DNA from: Pegoplata infirma | Lineage: Eukaryota; Arthropoda; Insecta; Diptera; Anthomyiidae | Direction of reading: 5' to 3' | DNA length: 64,000 nt | Assembly (NCBI GenBank): GCA_963921195.1 | Contig: OY992536.1 | Coordinates: 98,295,550-98,359,549 of the forward strand | The notes under the pieces: model-generated | Database searches by the model: none | Told to the model about the DNA's origin: nothing | What the model saw: the letters and a program-made list of their open reading frames with translations, nothing else | Translations under genes and position numbers: made by a program | Shown here: positions 55,725 to 64,000 of the stretch, in pieces | Layout: each line of letters starts with the position of its first letter | Position numbering within the stretch: the stretch's first letter is position 1

Positions 55725-56321
55725 TCCTTGATGTGCCGAATCTTTTATACCCAGGGGCGTATTTTTTAGGGAGGGGGCAGTGGGGGACACCTCCCACTCT
55801 CGAAATATGTTTACTCATTTAATTGTTTTGCTTTTTGCACTAAAGTAATACAATTTTATGATTATTTAAATTTTTTTTTTATATCCACGCCCTAAAAAGG
55901 GGGCGGAGACAAAAAAAATGTTTAGTCCCCCCGATCCTAGTGCAGTACTCTGAACTTCTTCTTGCATAAATTTGATTCATTTGTTTAACAAAAATATAAA
56001 AAACACGTAAAAAAATAGTGTTTTTCAGAGGTTGGTTTAGTTCCTCAAGGGGGAACTTTTTTCCCGTGGTCCGATTTTGTCCATTTAAGAACTTAACCTG
56101 CCTAGGACCATAAGACATATTGGTGCCAAATTTCAGGAGAATAGCTGTTTTATTTTGTACTGCATCGTGCCATCTACAGACAGACGGACATTCACAGAAT
56201 GTCTTAGAATCGTTCATGGATCAATAATATATATACTTTATGGGGTCCCCGACCGATATTTCGATGCGTTACAAGCGGAATGACAAAGTGAGTATACCCC
56301 CATTCTGTGGGTATAAAAACT
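55725..56321 (-). mobile_element. DINE-like element, type B
   Basis: TGTGCCGAATCTTTTATACCC (hairpin half lost), GGGGGACACCTCCC, CACGCCCTAAAAAGGGGGCG, GGGGGAACTTTTTTCCC, a short GACAGACGGAC tract (56177), CTTTATGGGGTCCCCGACCG and the right end CCCCCATTCTGTGGGTATAA, with part of the usual TTGGAGG lost. Confidence 0.7.
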
Positions 56322-56670
56322 AAATATGGAATTTCTGATTATAAGAGGATAAAAAGGGGTAAATAATTTTACTTTGGTACTTTTTCGATTTCCTAAAACA
56401 ATAGTCTTATAAATATGAAATTTTGAATATAGTATTATATGGTTTTAAAAAAAAAAAAAAAGTTGCGAAAAGTTTACTTTTTTCCAAAGCTTTGAAAATT
56501 TTTCAGAGATAAAAGAAATAAAATTAACTACTTTAAATAACTGTTACTACACTATAGTACTTTTTTGTTAGTTGTTCAAAAAAACGACTTAAAATAACTA
56601 ACTAACAGAAAAAGTTGTTTGATATTGGTCATACAAAAACAACTGATTTTGTAGTTGAAAACAACTAACT
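56322..56670. repeat. 145-bp satellite scrap and AT-rich spacer
   Basis: TAATTTTACTTTGGTACTTT and AAATATGAAATTTTGAATAT (to about 56440) fit the inverse satellite unit. The remainder is A-rich with ACTAACTA repeats. Confidence 0.45.
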
Positions 56671-57545
56671 ACACTCAAAAAAAAAAACTGTAATGTTAGC
56701 AAAAAAAGCTGCAAGAAAATTTGCTGATTTTGAACCCACAATTTTTTTGGTAAAGTTAGCAAAAATGTTTTGCCAAAAATTAATTAACTGAAATCTTTTT
56801 ATTTCGAAATAGTTCATACACATTTGAGGACCCCATTGGGTTCGGATCCGATAGTCCAGACCCCGATGTGCCTAGACCTAGTTGGGTTCCTTAAAAATCG
56901 TCATAGTTTTTGATTCAAAATGTTTGTCCGTTTCGCTCTATCTTGCTTAGTTTTTTAGATACGTGATTTTAGGGGATCACTGGGGTTTTGAGAATTAAGA
57001 ACTCGATAACTTCAAAAATATTACTCGGAGAGCTTTTGGTTATGTGGTATGGTATTGTGGTCTTGTTCTACGTGTTGAGAGCTAAAAATGCTTTTCGACG
57101 TTTTATCGTGTCGTCAATATTTACCGAGATATGAGCATTTTAAAATTTTCGGGAATGCTAACTTTTTTGGATCCAAAGTTAGGACCCTTTAGGGTCCACA
57201 CATGTGGAGAGGACCGGCGATACTATGGAGAGCCCGAGACCTTCCATTTTGCTCTATCTGGCTTAGTTTCCGAGATAGCGCTATTTAAAATTTTTAAAAA
57301 AAAAAATACAATTTATTTTTGCCAATATTAGCAAAAAAGCTTGTAAAAATTTGGTCAACTCAATTTTAAATTTAGCAATAAAAATTAGTCCAAATTTTGT
57401 TTAAAATTGCTAATGCGCTAAATGAAGTTTACAAGATATTTTTGCTAACATACTAATCTCAACTAAAAATTTGCTAAAGGTTAGCTTACTAGCATTAGCA
57501 AAAAAAAAAAAAATAGTAAATCTACTAATGTATTATTTTGAGTGT
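56671..57545. mobile_element. ACACTCAAAA-type MITE, copy 3 (uninterrupted)
   Basis: Cleanest copy: ACACTCAAAAAAAAAAACTG at the left and TATTATTTTGAGTGTA at the right, about 875 bp. It contains the empty site CCTAGTTGGGTTCC that fixes the borders of the foldback in copy 1. The 66-codon ORF at 57131 is shared sequence without protein conservation. Confidence 0.75.
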
Positions 57546-58683
57546 ACTGTAAAATATACCAACAACTAACATGTAGTAACTAACATAATTTTCTGAGTGA
57601 ATGTAAACTTTTCTAAAGTAGATCCAATTTGTTAAAGAAAAATTTAACAATACTAAACGTTATTGTTATAAAGCGAGTATTATTTTTAAAAATGTTATTT
57701 AGGTAATTTATAAAGCTTTAATTTAAGTTAAATAGCTTGCAGATTGAGCAAATATTAAATTAAATACTTGTGTCGCACTGGAAAATGAAATTATTTATAC
57801 ACATTTTTTTCTAGAAAATTATTTAAGAATATTTTTAATTCGATTTTTTCTAAATTCAAAGAAAAAAAGTAAATAGTCCAGTAGCTTTTATTCAGTCATC
57901 AACTAATTTTTCAGACAACCCAAACAAAAAATTAAATTTTTTAATTAATTTGATACAATCAAAAAAAAAATTCATCATATTTATGAATAGCTTCATTAAA
58001 TATACAAAAACTTCATAAAAAATCTGCAATTCTTTAAGTGCATACACGATGAAGAGCTAAAACTATTTCCATTTACTAATTTCATGATTTAAAAAAAAAA
58101 AATAGCACAAAGGGTAATATTTCCAAAGTGGGACATACATAACATACCCGGGTTCACATGTGTTAAAGCTAAACTGTAAAAATTACTTACTAACTAAAAT
58201 TTATGATCCAATTTAATTATTTGCAAAGCCAATATCATAAATTTCGTTTAGCGTATGATAAACGAAAAGGAATAAACTTACATTGAACCAATTGAAATGG
58301 TACTGGGAACGGAATGGAATAGCACGGGGAACAAAATGGAATGAATCAGGGAACAAAATAGAATGATTTTCATTCTCAAAATTTGTTCACCGATTTTTTT
58401 TTCTTAAATTTTTATTTTTTTTAATTTAATATTTTTTTAAATTCAAAAATTTTTTTTTTCACTCACACTTTTTTGAAAGAAGTTCTTTTTTAATTGGACT
58501 ACTAAAACTTTACTCTCAATAAATTCTCTGTCCAATCAGCAGAAAAATCTCCTGGAAATACATCCATTTGGAGCCCATAGCAGACGTGGTTTGCTAAGAC
58601 TCTGTATTGTGCAACAAAAAATTTTGAATTGTAAGAAAAAAACGACTTTTTCTAATCCCCTGAGATCAAGTGCATGACTTTGA
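57546..58683. other. AT-rich unique-looking DNA with a DINE scrap
   Basis: No gene. ACGGAATGGAATAGCACGGG and similar AATGGAAT words occur at 58310-58365. AACGACTTTTTCTAATCCCCT with AAGTGCATGACTTTGAAC (58639-58683) matches the middle of type B DINEs, and stops where the next feature begins. Confidence 0.4.
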
Positions 58684-58830
58684 ACTAGAGATGGGCGCGT
58701 GAGCTTATCACTCACTAATAACCATCACTCACTTATAACGTGAGTAAAAAGGAAATGCTCACGCGTGACTGACGCCAGATTCAATCAAGCTCGCGCGTGA
58801 ATCAAGTAAGCTCTACTAATTTTCTTACAA
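58684..58830. mobile_element. Possible hAT-like terminus (TAGAGATGGGCG)
   Basis: TAGAGATGGGCGCGTGAGC abruptly interrupts a DINE scrap. The following ~110 bp has unusual CACGCGTGACTGACGCC and CTCGCGCGTGAATC repeats of CGCGTGA in both orientations, GC-rich against the background. TAGAGATGGG is a frequent hAT-type end, but no right end or duplication was found. Confidence 0.4.
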
Positions 58831-59024
58831 AAAAAAAATGCTAAAAATATTGTTTCGGCAAAAAAAGAATTATAATAATTGTACAAAAAACAAAAAAAAA
58901 TTTAAATTTAAAAAAAAACTTGGAAAATTAATGACAGCATACTGTCATTAATTTTCCAAATGACAGCAAATAATTTCTGTAAAATAAATAATGACAGCAA
59001 ACTATTTATGTAAAATTTAAAAAA
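58831..59024. repeat. Short repeats with AATGACAGCA units
   Basis: AATTAATGACAGCATACTGT, CCAAATGACAGCAAATAATTT and AATAATGACAGCAAACTATT are three loose copies, with a palindrome around GACAGCATACTGTC. Nothing else is seen. Confidence 0.4.
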
Positions 59025-59217
59025 AAAAGTTTTTAAATAATTATATATAATTCGATAAAATTATATCAAATTATATATAATTATATAAAATTATATATAG
59101 AGGTAAAATTCTCCAAAAAATTTTATAAAATTATATAAAATTATATATAATTATATCCAGGATTTGGTGGATATAATTATATAAAATATAATTATATAAA
59201 AAAGTTTTTTACTCGGG
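59025..59217. mobile_element. AT-rich MITE with ACTCGGG end, truncated copy 3
   Basis: ATATAATTATATAAAATTAT repeats end in AAAAAAGTTTTTTACTCGGG, the right end of the CCCGAGTAAAAA family. The left end is missing. Confidence 0.55.
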
Positions 59218-59339
59218 GGTTAAAAATATGTTCAAAAATATAATTTTAATTGTATAAAAAACGAAAAAAATTAACAGTTAAAAAAAATCTTAGAAAATTT
59301 TCTTTGAAAAATAATGATAGCAAATTATTTCTGTACAAT

Positions 59340-59573
59340 TGCAAAATAATTTGCTAAATGTTCAAATAAATTTTTAAAATTCAGTAAACAGAATCAGTAA
59401 AAACACAGTAAAATATTTGTCATTTTCTTAAACTGAATTACACAGATTTTAGTAAAATATCCTTTTCAGCGGAACAATCTGCTGAAAGTTTTGCAAATTC
59501 AAATTGAAAGTCGTTTTACAGATTTTTTTACTGAGTTTTTCTTTTGAGTGCTCAATTAACATTACATAAATTT
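59340..59573. repeat. GCACTCAAAAGAAAAACTC-type repeat, inverse copy
   Basis: ATTGAAAGTCGTTTTACAGAT, TTTACTGAGTTTTTCTTTTG and AGTGCTC match 33951-34100 in inverse orientation. Confidence 0.5.
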
Positions 59574-60409
59574 CCAAAAATCTGCGAAGTTTCTTAAATT
59601 TCTTAAAGTGTAGCCCAACCTCTATATTGAAAAATACTCTTATATTAAAATATTTAACATTTTACAACAATTTGTCTTTAGAAAAAAAAAAAAATCATCA
59701 TAAAAATCTATGCCATTTAAATGTTTATCAATCAAGAATCTCAATTGAAAATCTTTATTGAGATCTTTATTTGAAAAATCTATCGTTAAATTATACAAAA
59801 TTATTTACAAAGCTTTAAAATTCAAATAAACCGGCATTTATTTTTTTCTACAATTTCCTAAAGAGATTTTTTAAATTATTTCAAACGATCTCAGCTCATT
59901 TCTTTTTCATGGTACTCTATTTAAAAATCTTCTCAAAACGAGTTGCTGCTGGCTTTTTTCAAAACATCAACGATCTTTTTCATTTACAAGACAACTTTAC
60001 TCATTTTTTGTATAATTTTTTTTTTTACGAAGATCACGGAAGTATGTCAGCAGGTCTTTTCGTATAACGGTTTATTTTTTATGTAGTGGTAACATGTTGT
60101 TATTGTTGTTACTGCTGTATTTGTTGCTGTTCCATACGTGGTAATATCTGACGATCATCGTCATCGCCATCATCAACATGCTTGGCTTAAATAATTTTAT
60201 ACACGAACGATACGATATGATACGAATGAAATGAGAAAATGAAAAAAGTTTACATCGCAAAAGTTACCAGATATGGGGGAAATTATTAAAAAATAGGAAT
60301 TTGTCTCTGAGTAAAAAAGATTAAATTTTGTGGGAAGCAGTGCCTCACTTCAGAAAACATAGACTCTGAAAAGCTTTACAAGACCACTGGACCAATTTTA
60401 AACTAATTT
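59574..60409. other. AT-rich DNA, possibly unique
   Basis: No repeat recognised. 60065-60250 is less AT-rich, with GTTGTTATTGTTGTTACTGC and GACGATCATCGTCATCGCCA runs (short trinucleotide-like repeats common in fly DNA). The 62-codon ORF over it has no recognisable product. Confidence 0.4.
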
Positions 60410-60790
60410 GATTTCTCCTCATATTCCGATTTCAATGGCGTAAAAAGAGGCAAAAATATGTTCTTTGGTACTTTTTATATTTCCCAAAGTAAAGATCCTA
60501 CAAACGTGAAATATTGAATTAAGGGTCCTCCGCCGAAAAAAACATTCCGAAAAAAGTACTTTTTGAAGGTACCTATTCTAAGGGGCAAAAAGAAGTTTAG
60601 TAATGTGCTATGGTACTTTTTTATCTCTTGAAATAATAGGAATAGAAATTTTTTTACAGAAATCCGAAAAAAAATCCCTTGTGAAAACTTTGATTAAATG
60701 GGGTAAAAAGTGTAAAAAATTGTAGTTTAGTAGAGCAGTTTGGTAATTTTTCTATCTCCTGATAAAAAATGTAAAAAAAAAATGAAAGAA
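60410..60790. repeat. ~145-bp satellite, inverse orientation
   Basis: TTCTTTGGTACTTTTTATAT, GTGAAATATTGAATTAAGGGTCC-like block, AAAGTACTTTTTGAAGGTAC and CTATGGTACTTTTTTATC: two to three worn units. Confidence 0.55.
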
Positions 60791-60829
60791 GAGTTGGGAA
60801 GATAGAGAACACAAGGAATAATAATAGGA

Positions 60830-61830
60830 AAAATAACTCGGAATCTAAGATTGTTTTAAAGGAAAAAAGTCGTGGAATCTTAAAATTTTTCTATACAGAT
60901 TTTTTTCTTCAAGAAAAGTCTAAGACCTTCTTCAGGAAAAATTTATGAATTTTTCTGTAGAAAAGATTTTATAAGAATCTGAGATTTTTTCTATAAAAAA
61001 ATTACTCAGAATCCAAGAAATTTTCTATATGAAGAATGTCCCTGCATAAGATACTTTTTCTATAGGAAAAATGTCTCAAAATCTGTAACTTTTTCTAAAG
61101 AAAAAATGGTTCAGAATCTAAGACTTTTACTTTATGAAAAATGTCTTGGGATCTAAAACTTTTTCTACAGGAAAAATGTCTCAGAATCTGATAATGTTTG
61201 AGAAACTTTTTCTAACGAAAATGTTTCAGAAAATGATCGTTTTTAAGAAAAAACATCTTAGAATCTCTCTAAAATGTTAAAAAGCATTAAGGTAGAAAAT
61301 TTGGCTAATCACAGGTAGATCTCTAATGAAAAGTGATTCAGAAAAAATAGATCTCTATAGGTAGAAAAGTGTTTTGTTGTGGGAATAACGTGTAGGAATT
61401 TCAGACTTTTGCTGTAGAAAAAATGTCTCAGAATCCAAGGAAAAAGTTTTAAGATTGTGCAAATTTTTCAATAGGAAAAAAAAAACTCAAAACCTACGAA
61501 GTTTTCTGTGTGAATGATGCCTTTAAATTTGAAAAAAATTCTGTACGAGGAATTTTTCAAAGTATTAGAATTTTTCGGTGGAAAAAATTGCGAAGCATCT
61601 GAGAATTTTACTATAGAAAAGTGTATCGAAATCTGAGAATTGTTCTGTACAAAAAATTTCACAAACGCCTTTTTTACAGCAAATATCTCAGAAAACTTTC
61701 TGAATAAAACATGTCTCCAATCTGATATTTTTTCTATTGGAAAGTTATTTCAGAATCTGGGATTTTTACTATCAAAAAAATGCTTTAGAGCCTGAGACTT
61801 TTTTATAATAATTTTTTTTTTTTAATTTTA
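60830..61830. repeat. Degenerate ~35-bp tandem repeat
   Basis: Roughly 25 units built on TCAGAATCTGAGACTTTTTC plus TATAGAAAAAATG. Units vary by substitutions and small indels, and no stretch is homogenised, so it appears old. No ORF. Confidence 0.75.
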
Positions 61831-61867
61831 TAAATACTCTTAAGGAATATTTTCTAAAGTAATAAAT

Positions 61868-62339
61868 TACACTGTGTAACAGTGAAAAAAGCCCAAGAAC
61901 TTGGTAGTAAAACCCTGTACTCAGATTGTCCAGTTAGGTGACCAATTACTTTTAATGGCCCTCTAAAGATTCAGAATAGCAGTGGGACCCTCAAAATGTC
62001 GTTTCATCAGTTTTTGCCCAACAGCTTAATCAGAGTAGGTGCTATCGCTGAAGTATATTTAGCAAAAATGTGGCTAATAGTCCGTTAAACAAATTCTGTT
62101 AACATTTTATGCTAAAAAAAACATATATTTTTTAACTGGACTTTTTTTTTTAAATTATAGGAAAAATATCGTTTTTTTCACATTTTTCAACATAACTTAC
62201 ATGAACTGTTTATTTTTCCCTACCAATATTTTGCAAAATTGTAGCCACGGTTAAGTTGAACAGCTCTTATGAATATACCAAACAATCTGAACATGTTTAG
62301 GCACCCTAATTAGCTAAGGAAGACCACTCCGTATCTTAA
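61868..62339. repeat. Unclassified element-like stretch with ACACTGTGTAACAGTG
   Basis: The palindrome ACACTGTGTAACAGTGAAAAA resembles ACACTGTGCTACAGTGAAAAA at 34395, next to the long inverted repeat, suggesting a shared terminus. The rest has TTTTTGCCCAACAGCTTAAT and other non-coding sequence. Confidence 0.35.
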
Positions 62340-62579
62340 AATTGGTAGATTTTGACTAAAAAAATCCACAAAAAGCCCCGCAACCGCCCTGCAATAACCC
62401 CTTGAAGGATAAAATGCGAGACCGACCCTATCTATCAAAACATCTATCAAAACATCTTTTGAGAACATACCCACGCTCTATTTGTAAACCGTATGGCGGT
62501 CCCCATACATTTTTTTATTTTTTTTATAAATTTATTTTATGAAATCAGCTCCTACCGTTTTAATGGTGCCTCCTAAATA

Positions 62580-63293
62580 GGGTTGCCAGATACTAGAAGT
62601 CAAATAACTGGACAATGGAAAAAACTCAGCTGGATTTTGGAAAAAATAACTGGATTTTTTTTAATAACTTAAAAAAAAAAATAAAAATTATTGGCCACGG
62701 CAAAATGTGCCCCTTTTTAAGCATTTCCACTACAATTCAATCATCTCGAAATGTTGATGTTGAGCTCGTCAGTGGTCTAAGGATTATTACCGTAGATTTT
62801 TCTTTTCAAATAACCCCACAAAAATAAGTCGAAGTGGTCAAATCGGGAAATCTAGGTGGACAATTAAAATTCCCTGGACTTGTAATGTCAGTATAGGGCT
62901 ACAATAACTGGCCCTCATCTGCAGATTTGACCGCTCCGGACTTATTTTTTTGGGTTTATTTGAAAAGCAAAATATTCACCAAAATATTTTCAGATCATCG
63001 AAGAACTCAAGGAAAACATTCATGCTGAAATCAACACTAGACTGTGAGATGCTCGAAAAATTAATAAAACTAGTAGTGAAAATGCAACAAAAAGAGCACA
63101 TTTAAAAGCAGTGAAATGATTTATGTTGTATTCAAAAAGTAGTCCAAAAAATGTAAAATATATTAAATAAAAAAAATTATTGTTAAAATCAAAGAAATTC
63201 TTTTTAAACTGGAAAAATTATATTTTAACTGGAAACTGGACCAGACACAAAGTAACTGGAAAATCCAGGCTATTCCCGGCCGTCTGGCAACCC
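62580..63293 (+). mobile_element. Mariner/Tc1-like non-autonomous element, TA duplication
   Basis: Ends GGGTTGCCAGA and TCTGGCAACCC are flanked by TA (62578-62579 and 63294-63295). The subterminal AACTGGAAAATCCAG-like repeats are inverted. At 714 bp it is an internal-deletion form that keeps part of the gene (see next entry). Confidence 0.8.
62830..63118 (+). pseudogene. Mariner/Tc1-like transposase C-terminal remnant
   Basis: A broken frame shows GGQLKFPGLVM, a stop, then NWPSSADLTAPDLFFW and VYLKSKIF, and after a frameshift IEELKENIHAEIN. This aligns with the common pattern WPPRSPDLTxxDFFLWGYLKxxV of insect Tc1/mariner-type DDE proteins, where the Asp of SPDL is the last catalytic D/D-type position. 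Here the region reads S-A-D-L. Upstream domains are missing. Confidence 0.7.
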
Positions 63294-63375
63294 TACTCCT
63301 AGAGTGTTCAAAAGTGAGACCAACCCCTATTATTTTTACTCCTCAAAATTTTTTCCGAACATACCTACATCCTAC

Positions 63376-63550
63376 ACTCAAAAAAAAACCTTGTGAAATT
63401 CCAAGAAAAACTTGTAACTTTTTTTTGTTTGCTACCTCCTATTTGACAAAAATTCGTAGAAATTTTACAAGATTTCTACCAATAATTTTGTAATTTTACA
63501 ACGTTTTTACCAATAAAATAGTAAATTTACAAATTTTTTGACATGATAAA
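63376..63550. mobile_element. ACACTCAAAAAAAA-ended element, left part
   Basis: ACACTCAAAAAAAAACCTTG starts abruptly in the foldback arm. The interior has TTTTACAAGATTTCTACCAA and TTTTACAACGTTTTTACCAA repeats. Interior differs from the 875-bp family, so this is another family with the same end or a truncated relative. No right end found. Confidence 0.4.
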
Positions 63551-64000
63551 ATTTACAAAGAGGTTTTGTTCGCCGTAGATGCGTAAAAAGAAATAAAAAA
63601 CAAAGTTTATATTTTAAAATTGGAGAATAAATTCTCAGATTTATTTAAATAAATAAATTACCTTTTTTATAAAAAATATGTAGGGGCACGTAGTGCTATG
63701 TTTGAGAAGTACAAAACGAGTAAGAAAAAAAGACATACAAAGTGTATGTATAAGGGTGACAGACAATGCCTAAAACTACCGTTATCGGTTATACTAGTTA
63801 GAATCTGTGCAAAAACTCTTAACAGAGTTGCATTGAAAGTGTAATAATGCAGATTCTAACTAGTTTTAACCCTTTACAGACCAAAGGGGTCAATTTATAA
63901 ATTTATTAAGCAAATAAAGGGTTTACGCTTAAACATTGCCGGCCACCTTGCAACACTAAAATAGTTGCAACAGAAACTTAAAGGTAATCTATGCTAAATA
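63551..64000. other. AT-rich DNA with a 100-bp hairpin
   Basis: GTTATACTAGTTAGAATCTG (63791) and CAGATTCTAACTAGTTTTAAC (63851) form a stem around a ~40-bp loop (CTCTTAACAGAGTTGC inside), with ACCGTTATCGG before it. It may be a tiny MITE. The rest to the window end is featureless. Confidence 0.45.

Larger units (their letters stand above)
62340..63375. mobile_element. Foldback arm fragment split by a mariner-like MITE
   Basis: CCACAAAAAGCCCC, GCGAGACCGACCCTA, GAGAACATACCCACGCTCTA, GGTCCCCATACATTTTTTTA and CAGCTCCTACCG (to 62577), then CTCCTAGAGTGTTCAAAAGT, GAGACCAACCCCTATTATTT and CGAACATACCTACATCC (63296 on), are the arm units of the 5.4-6.3 kb region. Its right limit is the TACACTCAAA-type end at 63376. 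Confidence 0.65.

Noticed and set aside
1..64000. Viral insertions or endogenous retrovirus
   Set aside because: No long terminal repeats, gag/pol/env motifs or viral capsid/replicase signatures were seen; the only reverse transcriptase is jockey-type LINE.

Overview
This window is AT-rich, repeat-dominated nuclear DNA from an insect, most likely a brachyceran and probably calyptrate fly. The host call is an inference. It rests on many copies of an element resembling dipteran mini-me/DINE-1 (a (GTCY)n or (GACR)n tract next to TATACCCTCC / GGAGGGTATA ends), on a jockey-type LINE, Tc1/mariner remnants and tRNA-derived SINEs, and on the lack of any dense coding. No intact protein-coding gene was found. 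Nothing is prokaryotic.

Layout. 1-4.5 kb: a DINE-like element split by a SINE, unique DNA, then a TACACTCAAA-ended MITE containing a foldback MITE. 4.5-8.8 kb: a 4.27-kb DNA transposon (ends CAAGGGA, TAA target duplication) with kilobase inverted arms and a broken transposase gene, sitting in a ~145-bp satellite. 9.0-10.6 kb: a 16-bp minisatellite and decayed arms. 10.6-13.6 kb: the longest host-like stretch, with a possible promoter and A-rich leader near 11.7 kb. 13.6-17.3 kb: MITEs, one hAT-like with an 8-bp duplication, and degenerate short repeats split by a DINE. 17.3-21.5 kb: unclassified. 21.6-28 kb: back-to-back DINE-like elements, a Transib-like MITE and a foldback. 28-30 kb: a 5'-truncated jockey LINE. 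30.2-33.7 kb: a DINE split by a DNA element that itself carries two MITEs and a tRNA-like fragment. 34.5-35.6 kb: a long inverted repeat. 36.9-39.3 kb: three nested layers (DINE, Transib-like, DINE). 40-43.4 kb: the 145-bp satellite, a second large 16-bp array and an AT-rich MITE. 44.7-51.5 kb: DINEs, an hAT-like foldback, another foldback, a large ATTGATGAAAAA-type array, and a MITE split by a SINE. 52.3-53.6 kb: a Tc1 foldback. 53.7-57.5 kb: more MITEs and DINEs. 57.5-64 kb: unique DNA, a 35-bp degenerate satellite, and a foldback arm split by a mariner-like MITE.

The genes do not form a pathway. What the window offers is an insertion history: many elements can be delimited exactly because they interrupt another repeat whose uninterrupted form occurs elsewhere in the window. 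The most notable groups are the CAAGGGA/TAA transposon with its MITE, two elements with CACAGTG-like ends and 5-bp GC-rich duplications, two TAGGG-ended elements with 8-bp duplications, a DINE-like family that appears to carry its own minisatellite, and several long perfect-looking foldbacks. All family names are by recognition; no database search was possible.
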